Shown: positions 12,180 to 21,589 of the stretch, piece by piece
Layout of the letters: every line of letters begins with the position of its first letter
How positions within the stretch are numbered: the first letter of the stretch is position 1
Assembly: GCF_021462225.1 (NCBI RefSeq)
Contig: NC_061804.1
Coordinates: 43,587,975 to 43,651,974, forward strand
Length of the DNA: 64,000 bases
From: Girardinichthys multiradiatus
Lineage: Eukaryota; Chordata; Actinopteri; Cyprinodontiformes; Goodeidae
Direction: 5' to 3'
Translations under genes and position numbers: made by a program
The notes under the pieces: generated by a model
What the model was told of the DNA's origin: nothing
The model's database searches: none
The model's input: only the letters and a program-made list of their open reading frames with translations

Positions 12180-12525
12180 TTGATTTAGAGTAGCTTGCAA
12201 AAGTCTTACTAAATGTGTTGGAATGCCCTAGTCAAATTCCAGACCTCAATCCAATTGATAATCTGTGGTGAGATTTGAAGATCGCTGTTCGCAAGTGAAA
12301 ACCATCAAACATTAAGGAACTGGAGCAGTTTAGCCTTTAGGAAATGGGCAAAAATCCCAGTGGCAAGATGTGGCAAACGCATAGAGACTTATCTCTATGA
12401 GCTTGCCATATCTTATCCAGATTTGCAGCTGTAATGTAGTACTGACCTTAAGGAGGGTGGACAGTTATGCAGCTGAGGTTTTCTGTTATTTTGCCCTATT
12501 TGTTGTTTGCATTACAATATATATT
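12180..12525 (+). mobile_element. Tc1/mariner transposase C-terminal remnant
   Basis: On + the sequence reads VLECPSQIPDLNPIDNLW, a stop, then DLKIAVRK, the signature C-terminal Tc1 block around the last catalytic residue (DLNPIEN in intact members; here the Glu has become Asp). Later TLQL-like and KEGGQLCS-like sequence corresponds to the 3' untranslated end and inner terminal repeat. Stops interrupt the frame. The remnant ends where the L2-like LINE begins, suggesting one inserted into the other. Confidence 0.75.
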
Positions 12526-13999
12526 AATGATCTAGCTCCATCATACATCAGAGATCTGATTGTTCCATATGTTCCTAACAGAGCACTTGGTTCTCAGACT
12601 GCAGGTTTACTGGTGGTTCCTAGAGTCTCTAGAAGTAGAATGGGAGGCAGATACTTTAGTTATCAGGCTCCTCTCCTGTGGAACCAGCTCCCAGCTTTAG
12701 TCCGTGAGGCAGACACCCTGTCTACTTTTAAGGCTAGGCTTAAAACTTTCCTTTTTGATAAAGCTTATAGTTAGAGTGGCTTAGTTTATCCTGAGTTATC
12801 TTCCTTATTTTTTACCTCCGTCTTCTTCCCTCCCTGTTGGTTGGAGTAAGGGGGAGTCAGGTTTAGCCTAAACCGGCTCAGTTATGGTCGAGGTGCAAAC
12901 ACACCCTCCATTTCTGCTACCTGTATGACCCCTTCTCTTTTCCAATGGTTATAATCAGTCTGACAGAGGGAGGTATCCCAATCATAGTGGTTTTTAGTAT
13001 AACAATGACCATCAGTAGGACCCTTTGTGAGGTGCCTTGAGATGACATTGTTGTAAATAAGCGCCGTTTAACTAAATAATCTGAACTGAAACTATCTGTG
13101 TAGTTATGCTGCTATAGGCTTAGGCTGCTGGAGGACATAACGACCACTTTCACCCTCTTCGCTACATTGTCACACTACTCTCCAATTTTGCATTGTTTGC
13201 TGTTATTTCAGCTTTTAACCTTGTTCTCTCTTTTCTCTTCCTAGAAGCCACACCTGGCCTGGCTCTGTGTCTGCCTGTGACACCTTTCTGGAGAGGGGAA
13301 TTGTCCGAGCTTCTGCTGGCAACAACTTAATGCTCACCCTCTATCGATGATCCACATAGCCCTGTCTTTTAGTGTTTAACCCTTTCTCTCTCCTAGACAT
13401 GGAAATTGACTGAGCTTTTACTGTAACTAATTATATGTGTTTCTTTCAGACTCTAACCTTGAAAACTTGCTCAGAGTTTATCTGTTCTTTCTTTCTAGGT
13501 GAAATGACTAAAGGAGCTACATCCATTAACATTTACTTTTCCTTCACATAGAAAGTACTTCTGGATCAGTGCTTCTGTGTTATTTTTGTGTCTCTGCTCT
13601 GTTCTCTCAAACCCCCAGTCGGTCATGGCAGATGGCCGCTCACACTGAGCCTGGTTCTGCTGGAGGTTTCTTCCTGTTAAAAGGGAGTTTTTCCTCTCCA
13701 CTGTCGCTACATGCATGTTCAGTATGAGGGATTGCTGCAAAGTCAATGCCAGTGACTGTCCACTGTCTCTACATGCTCATCCGGGAGGAGGGAATGCTGC
13801 ACGTCACTGACTGGATGCAATCTGCTGGGTTTCCTTAGATAGAAAAACTTTTTATCCAATTTGAATAAAAAGTTAACTCTGACTGCACTGTTCAATTGTT
13901 AGGATTAATTGGAATGTATGTACCTGACTGTTGTGAAGTGCCTTGAGACAACATGTGTTGTGAATTGGCGCTATATAAATAAAACTGAATTGAATTGAA
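12526..13999 (+). mobile_element. L2-like LINE 3' end with long 3' UTR
   Basis: 12526-12774 encodes the C-terminus of an L2/CR1-type RT protein in one frame: NDLAPSYIRDLIVPYVPNRA, then LLVVPRVSRSRMGGRYF, SYQAPLLWNQLPALVREAD and TFKARLKTFLFDKAYS before the stop at 12772-12774. A 3' UTR of about 1.2 kb follows and ends GGCGCTATATAAATAAAACTGAATTGAATTG, the tail repeats of this family. The second copy on the minus strand (51638-53145) has the same UTR, which confirms the boundaries. A 291-bp insertion at 12802-13092 interrupts the UTR here. The copy is 5'-truncated against the Tc1 remnant. L2 assignment is from remembered teleost sequences. Confidence 0.85.
12802..13092 (+). repeat. Nested retroposon insertion in the L2 3' UTR
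   Basis: Comparison with the L2 copy at 51638-53145 shows 291 extra bases here. The insertion is flanked by TATCT at 12797-12801 and 13093-13097, a likely target-site duplication. Its right end (GTGCCTTGAGATGACATTGTTGTAAATAAG then CTGAACTGAAAC) resembles an L2-type 3' end, so it is probably a SINE or a severely truncated LINE using an L2-like tail. Only 5 bases support the duplication. Confidence 0.65.
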
Positions 14000-14049
14000 T
14001 TGAATAAACAAAACATGTTTTGAGGCATGTTCTGTAAATGAAATGGTGC

Positions 14050-14235
14050 AAACTCAAACATTCCTACTCGTCGTTTCCCGCTTTCCCGGATGAAGCGGAA
14101 GACGACGAAGATGTCTTGCTCTTTATTCAGGAGCGGGTCGCGGGGGCAGCAGACTCAGCAAAGACGCCTAGCCTTCTCTCTCCCCAGACACTACCTCCAC
14201 CACCACTCGGGTGGGAACCCAAGGCATTCCCAGGC
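14050..14235 (-). mobile_element. RTE-like LINE 3' terminal fragment
   Basis: Read on the minus strand, the sequence begins WPGNALG in one frame and continues through GGCTGGCCTGGGAATGCC, GTCTGGGGAGAGAGAAGGC, CTGCTGCCCCCGCGACCCGC, the end of the RTE-like ORF and its immediate 3' UTR. The same landmarks (LAWE, EELEEV.GER) appear at 20350-20430. Only the last ~60 codons remain. Confidence 0.7.
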
Positions 14236-14410
14236 CAGCCAAAATCAGAATCAGCTTTATTGCCAAGTTCGTACATACAACAAACAAGGAATTTGACTCC
14301 GGTACACTTTGCTCTCTGTTTTTTTTTTTTTGTTTGTTTGTTTTTTTTTTGCGCTATAAGATATATTCTGCATAGATCTTTATGTCCTTAAATACATATA
14401 TACAATATAC
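14236..14410. repeat. Short interspersed repeat with T-rich tail
   Basis: Begins AAAATCAGAATCAGCTTTATTGCC and runs into AAGGAATTTGACTCCGGT, then a T-rich block with TTTG units (14320-14350). This phrase recurs widely in teleost DNA from memory; a diverged relative may lie at 49185-49300. The class is uncertain. Confidence 0.5.
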
Positions 14411-14575
14411 TGTTCGCTCTACCGCCCACTGTTGGCGGTCAGACGCCTCGGAGTCCTACTGGTCCTTTGGAACCCCGAAAACAGTTACACACTCTGTCTA
14501 AAGACTCTTACAGGAACGACTCTCAACCAGTTTCTGACTTTTAGCTCTTTTTAATCTAAGTTAAGGCAGAGGAAT
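14411..14575 (+). repeat. Unclassified 165-bp repeat, copy 1
   Basis: This block is about 90% identical by eye to 17471-17632, beginning TGTTCGCTCTACCGCCCACT and including TGTTGGCGGTCAGACGCCTC and ACTGGTCCTTTGGAA. Similarity starts and stops sharply at both ends. It may be part of the LTR-like element at 16745-17650 in truncated form. Confidence 0.75.
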
Positions 14576-16582
14576 CTAGCCTTATTTAGATCTATCTATA
14601 TTTTCTAATGCAGAAAGTCCTTATTATATTTAAGAATGGGGTCACTAGTTTGTATTAGTTGTTATTATACTAATAATGCGAAGTGCTAATTTCATTAGTT
14701 CTAGTGCTTATTTTAATCTCTTTCCATACCTCGATTGGTTTCTTTCTGTGTGTAGTGTAGGCATCAAAAAGGGTCAGAGTATTGTGTTCATTTAATTGTG
14801 AATTTAAGTATTAAATCTGAACCATATAAATAATTTTTTTAAATCTGGTTCAATTACATTTAACTGTAAATGGGTCTTGTGGAAAAACGTATTCATTTAG
14901 AAGGCTTAATGAAATTGATGAACACAGAAATGAAGGGCATGTTATGTCTTATACTCTTAGTTTGTCTTACCCAGTTTTATAAACACACTGTACAGTTTCA
15001 GTCAGCTATAAGTTACACTTTGTATTTATTTCAAGTAACTAAAGTTTGTTTCATTTAGCTAATGGTTTCTCCATTTAGTCCAGTCCAGCACTTCTGTTAA
15101 GGTGCATTTCATCTTGTGTTAAATTTGAGTCTAATTTGATCATTCTGACTGGAAAAAGTCAAACCATCTATTAAAATCATGTTTTGGGGGAGAGATTGTC
15201 CCTTTCTGGCACTTCCTTTTGTGTTATCATAAAGAACTGACCTAATATTATTATGGTACTGTTGGATCAGACCTGCTCTTGTAGTCTCTAATTATTATTG
15301 TGATACCTTATTTAATAAATAACACTGAGCGTCAAATAGTTTAAAATGTTTTTATCTTTCAAGCAGGCGGTCCATGGTCAGGACTGCCTCTCCACACCTA
15401 AAAACTCAAATTCCAATTAGTTTCATATCAGAAAACAATTTAAATTAAATTTAACCTGCCACATATACCCTAATTTTTACAGAGCATGAAACAGACATTC
15501 ATTTCATAAAAACAGACAGACAAAAAAGTTGGATTACCCTGTTTGTAAAAGAATTGGGAAAAATTGAAGACAGGCCTATGAGCTTTCTTATTTTTATCAG
15601 TATTTTCAATTCAGGTAGAAATGTTGCTATCTTTATATGATTTTGGAAAAATTCTGGAAACCATTTTGAGATAGACGTTTGGCAATGATCATCAGATCCT
15701 TCAATTTATGATTTTTGAGAAATGGGACCTGTTGCTCTGAACCAGCATAGTGACTTCTGCTGTTTTCCTACTTCCCCCTGTTGAGAGAGAAAAGGTTATC
15801 ATATCTAAGGTTTTACTTCTAGAGAATGACATAAACTTCTGGTGGGCCGGTTTTGGCCCGCGGGCCTTGAGTTTGCCACATGCAGGGTAGTGTTACAATC
15901 TTTATCAGAGCTCTCAGCAGAGACAGGCTTCTGCTGTTTGCAGAAGTTTTATCTTTGTTTTCAGGCAGCTGCATGTCTGTGTCAAGTTTAATGCTGCAGT
16001 CATTTCACAGAGCTGAGGAGAGAATTTAACTTCTCACAAAAGAGGAAAAATCAAAAATGCACACAATCTGGGTCAAATATGGAATTATTCCCCTGTAAAA
16101 TGAATCTTCTGCATGTGCTTTTCAACTGGCCTCAGCATTATGGCTATGTTAGTTAAAGGCTGCTCTTGCTGTTCTCTCTGTTCTTTAATTTTCAATCTAG
16201 TCTGACACCATGCTTGAGTAGACTGGGTTTGTTTCATGAGTTTTTAACAGAAAGAGGGGGAGGGACACACTGAGTTATTAAACTATTTTCTTCGCCTGTT
16301 GTTTATGAATCGCAGTGCTGCTGAATGACAGAGTGGGAGAAAATGATTTACCTGTAAAATCTCCATGAATTTCCAAAATATTCCCACAACCTGCATGTAT
16401 TTGCACCAGCTAAGAGTCCAATTGTTGTTTTAACTTGTTAAAGCGTGTTTGTGGTTGAAATGTGCTAATATATTTCTCCTCCCTGTCTCCAAGCATTGCT
16501 CCTACAGGGCACGGAGCTCATTTTCTAGTGATTCTCTCAGTCATTCTCTCACTTTACACACACGTTCACACACTCTGGCTGA
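14576..16582. other. Anonymous intronic sequence
   Basis: AT-rich. No gene, RNA or clear repeat was recognised in this stretch. Confidence 0.45.
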
Positions 16583-16635
16583 GCATGTTAGCTTAGCGTG
16601 TTAGCTTAGCATGTAGCATGTAGCAGTCAGTCAGT
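16583..16635. repeat. Short imperfect tandem repeat
   Basis: The phrase (A/G)(C/T)GTTAGCTTAGC is repeated, followed by two ATGTAGC units and two CAGT units. It is a local tandem array of about 50 bp. Confidence 0.7.
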
Positions 16636-16744
16636 GTCCGTCAGTGAAATATGTCCCCTGTCACTTCCATCAGCTCACGTCCGACTCACATACATCCACA
16701 CTCCCACTGGCCAGTTGATATTACACTTCTATCTTTATACAGCT

Positions 16745-17650
16745 GTTTATTCAAAAAGGAGCCAACGGCTTTTAAATTTTTCTTATGGAAAAATTAGAGA
16801 GCTATCGAAACTCAAGACTCCCTCTTGGTGGTGCCTTTTGTGCTCTTTACGAGAGCAAACAGGAACCATCGAAACCTAAACCGAGGATGCGCATTTATCT
16901 CTGCGTCTTTTACTCACAAGGAAGTAAGCGGCCTTTTGAATCTTTTAAGAAGTTCAAAGAGCTATCGAAACCTAATACTTCCCCCTTGGCGGCACTTTCG
17001 AATTCCGTTAAGCGGAACTCAGGACCCGTTCAAACCTTAGCCAAGTATTAGCGTGCATCATTCAGGGAGGTAGCTTTTATATTGTGTGCGAGGGAAACCG
17101 ATCTTCCCTTGCATACAATAAAGGAACTCAAAACCTACACCCTTAGATTTTAGCTGTCTTTTAGAAGATTGTACCTTTCTTCCCGGGCTGTCACCATTAA
17201 AATCGCACCGCTTATTAACACGTCTTATCACTTATTAACACGTTCGCAACAATTATTCTGAACCATTTCTCTGCCTCCAAGAATTACAAAAACAGCTCAC
17301 TCGGAACTAACAACACAGCCAGAGTGTTTTTACAGGAAAAACACTGGAGATTTTTAATAGGTATCTCCTTACCTGTTGCGGCCGCTGCTGTGATGTGTTG
17401 TCCTTCCGTGGCCACCCTATGCTTCCCAAAAGTGGTTTCCGCTTCCGGGGCATGGGCGGAAACACCATTTTGTTTGCTCTACCACCCCCTGTTGGCGGTC
17501 AGATGCCTCGGAGCCCTACTGGTCCTTTGGAACCCGAAAACGGTTACACACTCTATCTAAAGACTCTTAAAGGAACAACTCTCAACCAGTTTCTAACTTT
17601 TAGCTTTTTAATTTAAGTTAAAGCAGAGTAATGATTCCAGAGATCAGCGC
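16745..17650 (+). repeat. LTR-like block with two diverged tandem units
   Basis: Two related units of about 163 bp, 16751-16913 and 16914-17057, share GAGCTATCGAAAC, CTTGG(T/C)GG(T/C) and TCGAA/CGAAACCT landmarks. They are followed by TTTTATATT near 17068-17076 (TATA-like) and AATAAA at 17119-17124. Tandem repeats, a TATA-like box and a polyadenylation signal in that order match the U3-R layout of a retroviral-type LTR, which is inference. The right-hand part (17471-17632) recurs at 14411-14575. No coding domain is visible, and neither terminus nor target duplication could be fixed. A rearranged host sequence is the alternative. Confidence 0.45.
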
Positions 17651-17995
17651 TGAGGCTCCTGTCTCGGACCGTTGCCGTCTGTTAGAGGATGACGAAGAGT
17701 CCCGATAGAAGGTCACATAGCAGTTTTTATATCTGGCACTCCAATGCAATGGATGTGCACTCCCTCAGTGATTATTAGCAGACTATGTATCACCATTGTG
17801 GTGTCTATCTGTTAGATTGTGTAGTAGCGGGGGTCCATACTTAATCTAAGTGTGCTGTGGCTTTCTAATCAACCCAGTTATACCAGCTGCTCCACTATCA
17901 GCTGTATCTATGAGCATACTTATCCTATTGTAACAAATATTAATTAAGGTTATTCCTAACAACACACATATACAAGGTGGAATTGTGACTTCAGT
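17651..17995. other. Anonymous non-coding sequence
   Basis: No gene recognised. It may hold an eroded 3' UTR of the adjacent minus-strand LINE, but no match could be shown. Confidence 0.35.
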
Positions 17996-19605
17996 ATGAG
18001 GTTGTTTGTCTGTATGCAGACTCATCATCGTCCTGGATCAGACCAATGACAGTGGTGTTGTCTGCAAACTTCAGGAGTTTAACGGATGGGTCTGATGAGG
18101 TGCAGTCATTTGTGTACAGGGAAAAGAGGAGTGGGGATAAAACACACCCTTGGGGGGCACAAGTACTTATTGATCTGGTGCAGGAGAAGATGCTCCCCAG
18201 TCTCACCTGCTGCTGTCGGTCTGTCAGGAAGCTGTTGATCCACTGACAGGTGGAGGCTGGGACGTTGAGCTGGGTGAGCTTCTGGTGGAGGATGTCTGGT
18301 ATGATGGTGTTGAAGGCCGAGCTGAAGTCTACAAACAGGATCCTGGTGTATGTCCCTGGACGGTCAAGGTTTTACAGAATGAAGTGTCGACCTAAGTTAA
18401 CAGCATCATCTGCTGACCTGTTTGCTCGGTAAGCAAACTGCAGGGGGTCCATCAGGGGGCCTGTGATGTCTTTCAGGTGCTTCAACACCAGCTGCTCAAA
18501 GGATTTCATGACCACAGACATCAGGGCTACAGGCCTGTAGTCATTTAATCCTAGGATGGTGGGTTTCTTGGGCACCGGGATGATGGTGGATTGTTTAAAG
18601 CAGGAGGGGACCTCACACATCTCCAGTGACTTGTTGAAGATTTGGGTGAAGATTGGAGCGAGTTGATTTTCACAGGCTTTCAGGCATGATGGGGAGATGT
18701 TATCAGGTCCTCCAGCTTTCTTTGTTTTCATGCACTGAAAGAGTCTACTTCCTTGGAGATGTATAGTGCAGCCAGAGGATCTGAAGGTAGGAGTTTGGTT
18801 GTTTTACGGGTCGCATTTGTTCCTGAATGGGATGTGGAGGAGATGGTTTGAGGTGTGAATGGCTTCCTGTCATGTCTGCAGTAGAAGCCATTCAGACAGT
18901 TAGCCAGGCGAGGACTCTGTTCAGGGTGGGTGGGGGGGTTCCTATAGGCAGACCGTTTCATACAGCCGAAGCATCACGAGTAGAAAGGCTGTTCTTTAGC
19001 TTCTCACTGTAGCTTCTCTTGGCTGCTTTGATCTCCTTTGTTAGTCTGTTCCTGGCCTGCCTGTACCGCGCTCAATGTCCACTGCTGTGAGCTTCTCAGG
19101 AATGCAGGTTCCTGAGATGTGGAGTAAACCATGGCTTGTTGTTCCCAAAGGTGCAGAAGGTCTTGGTTTGCACACATGTCCTCACAGAAACTGATATATG
19201 ATGTCACCACATCAGTTAGTTGGTTTAAGTCAGTGGCGGACGTTTCAAAAACAGTCCAGTCTGTGCATTCAAAGCAGGCCTGTAGCGTCTGCTTTGATTC
19301 CTCAGTCCACTTCTTAACAGTATGAACCGTGGGGTTTGGAAGCTCTAAATCTCTGCTTGTAGGTTAAGACAATAGGTTTCCTTAAGATAATGGTCCGAAA
19401 GTCCCAGAGCAGCCCTGGTAACAGCATGATATGAGTCCTTTAAAGTTGTATAACAGTGGTCCAGTGTGTTTTTGTCTCGGTGGGACACTTAATATGCTGT
19501 CTGTATTTGGGCAGTTCTTTGGAGAGGTTTGCACTGTTAAAATCTCCCAGTATTATGATGAAAGAGTCCGTGTATTTTTTCTCCACGTCTGTGGAGTGGT
19601 TTTCG
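17996..19605 (-). mobile_element. CR1/Rex1-like LINE, endonuclease to RT palm
   Basis: On the minus strand, reading from 19605 leftwards, frames carry the end of an apurinic-type endonuclease (IIILGDFNSANLSKELPKY at about 19530-19560), a linker (VTSYISFCEDMC at 19170-19210; LTKEIKAAKRSYSEKL-like at about 19000-19050), then RT. 18372-18731 is one open frame of 119 codons with KKAGGPDNISPSCLKACE, FNKSLEMCEVPSCFKQSTIIPVPKK split over the text, LNDYRPVALMSVVMKSFEQ and LQFAYRANRSADDAVNLG. 17991-18206 gives STCAPQGCVLSPLLFSLYTN and ADNTTVIGLIQDDDE, where the catalytic ADD is ADN. Several frameshifts separate these blocks. Same family as 1696-2235. It meets an opposite-strand LINE at 19606. Confidence 0.88.
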
Positions 19606-20484
19606 TCCCAGCCGTGGAACAGTGGACCAGCTCTACACCCTCTGCAGGGTACTCGAGGGTTCACGGGAGTTTGCCCAACTGGTCCACATGTGTTTTGTGA
19701 ACCTGGAGAAGGCATTCGACTGTGTCCCTCATGCTGCCCTCTGGGAGCTGCTCCAGGAGTACAGAGTCGGGTGCCCTTTATTAGGGGCCATCTGGTCTCT
19801 GTACAAGCGGAGCAGGAGTATGGCGCGCATTCCGGCTATAAGTCGGACCTGTTCCCGGTGCGTGTTGGACTCCCTTTGTCATAGGTCCTGCTCATAATTT
19901 GAATGAACAGGAGTTTTAAGCGCAGCCAAGGGCTGGAGTGGTCTCGTTTGGGGACCAGTGGATTTCGGCTCTTCTTTTTGCAGATTACGTGGTCCTGCTG
20001 GCCCCCTCTAGCCAAGACATACAGCATGCGCTGGGGCGGTTCGCAGCTGAGTGTGAGGCAGCTGGGATAAAGATCAGCTCCTCCATGTCCGAGGCCATGG
20101 TTCTCGACCGGAAAAGGGTGGCTTGTCCTCTTCAGGTTGGAGGGGAGTTCCTGCTTAGAGAGAGGGTGAAGAGCTCGGCCATCCGGGATAGGCTTGGAGT
20201 AGAGCCGCTGCTCCTTCACATCAAGAGGAGCCAGTTGAGGTGGCTCGGGCATCTATACCAGATGCTTCCTGGACGCCTTCGTCGGGAGGTGTTCCCGGCA
20301 CATCCCATCGGGAGGAGGCCCATAGGACAGCCCAGGACATGCTGGATTGACTATGTCTCTTGGCTGGCCTGGGAACGCATTGGGCTCCCCCCCCCGGAGG
20401 AGCTGGAAGAGGTGTCTGGGGAGAGGGACGCTTTTGGTGTCTCTACTGAAGATGACGAGATGAGACATTAAGTCAGTGGCGGAC
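19606..20484 (+). mobile_element. RTE-like LINE, 5'-truncated and internally deleted
   Basis: Starts abruptly with RGTVDQLYTL-like sequence, then VHMCFVNLEKAFDCVPHAAL (19684-19743) and frame-shifted RT blocks. 19938-20471 is one open frame of 177 codons. Its start includes LLFADYVVLLAPSSQD, where the catalytic FADD is FADY. After VGGEFLL (about residue 75) the frame jumps to ERVKSSAIRDRLGVEPLLLH, missing roughly 120 residues present in the copy at 23145-23564. The end reads RSQLRWLGHL, GRRPIGQPRTCW and LAWERIGLPPPEELEEVSGE. Clade (RTE/Rex3-like) is my judgement from the FVxLEKAFD and FKYLG-type motifs of the family. Confidence 0.85.
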
Positions 20485-21589
20485 TATGAGATATGTATAT
20501 GTGTATTATTTTCTTAGTTAAAGAAAAGTAAAGCACAAACTGTAGAAAGTATAGATTGGTAATTTGATAGTTAGAATGCTGTGAAAAAGTTATTTGTGTG
20601 TTACAGATTTTGTCTGTTTGTCTGTTTTTTTTGTAACTCTTTAAAGTTTCAGATCATCAAACGTATTTATATCAAAAAAGGATATGTTGAGTGAATATAA
20701 ACTGCATTCTTAAATTATGATTTAATTTATTAAGATAAAAAATGTATCCAGACCAATCTGGCCCTATGTGGAAAGTATTTGCCTATCTTTGTTAAAACTG
20801 TGATTAGCCACATTTTGTTTGGAAAGCTGAGTTCAATTTCAAGAAATAACTTAAACACACCGGGTTTGACAAGAAACAAGTGTTTTTTAAGTGGTTACAA
20901 AGTATTTTCTTTGGGACACTAGAGAGCCATTATCCACAAATCAAGATTAATGACTTACCTAGGAGATCAGAAAAGATCTTAGAGCAATATCTAAAGCATT
21001 GCAGGCCTCAGTTGCCTCAGTTAAGGTCAGTGTTCATGATTCAACAATAATATAATGCTGGATTGAATCCAGAATAAATAGGTAATAACACAATTAGGAT
21101 ACTGTGTTGAGACAATATCCTAATTGGCCAACCATCTGCTCCATACCGTATGCCTGAAACGTGTATTTATTATTTTGCTGAAATACATTTTTCGTAATTA
21201 TGTTTAACATCCCTGGTTATGGCCCAACTTTTGATAGTGTAGAGCTTTTTTTTTTTTATCATGCCATTAAATGTACAGTAAATTCATCTCCAGGAGAAGT
21301 CTCCAACTTTGACAACCTCTGAAATTTTCCTAATCAAAACTGCCAATGTCTTCATTTAAGCTTAGAAGCCTAAGTGTATGTGATTGCAATGTTATTTTGT
21401 GCACCTTAGAGAGCACGTACATACCTTTTAAACCAACAGTTTCAGAAAAAAAGAAAAACCTGTCTTATTAAGAGCTATGGGCATGTCCTAAATTCTTAAA
21501 ACCTTTTCAAAACTTTGGGTCCAAGAGGAAATTTCATTTTTGGGACTCCCTCATTTCGACAATGCTGAGGTTGGCTATTGATGTCTAGC
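20485..21589. other. Anonymous intronic sequence
   Basis: AT-rich. Phrases near 20760-21060 (for example AGTATTTGCC then ATTAGCCACA) may be a decayed transposon, but I could not place them in a family. Confidence 0.4.

Noticed and set aside
19938..20471. 177-codon open frame as a functional LINE protein
   Set aside because: FADD is FADY, about 120 residues are deleted and the 5' part is missing.
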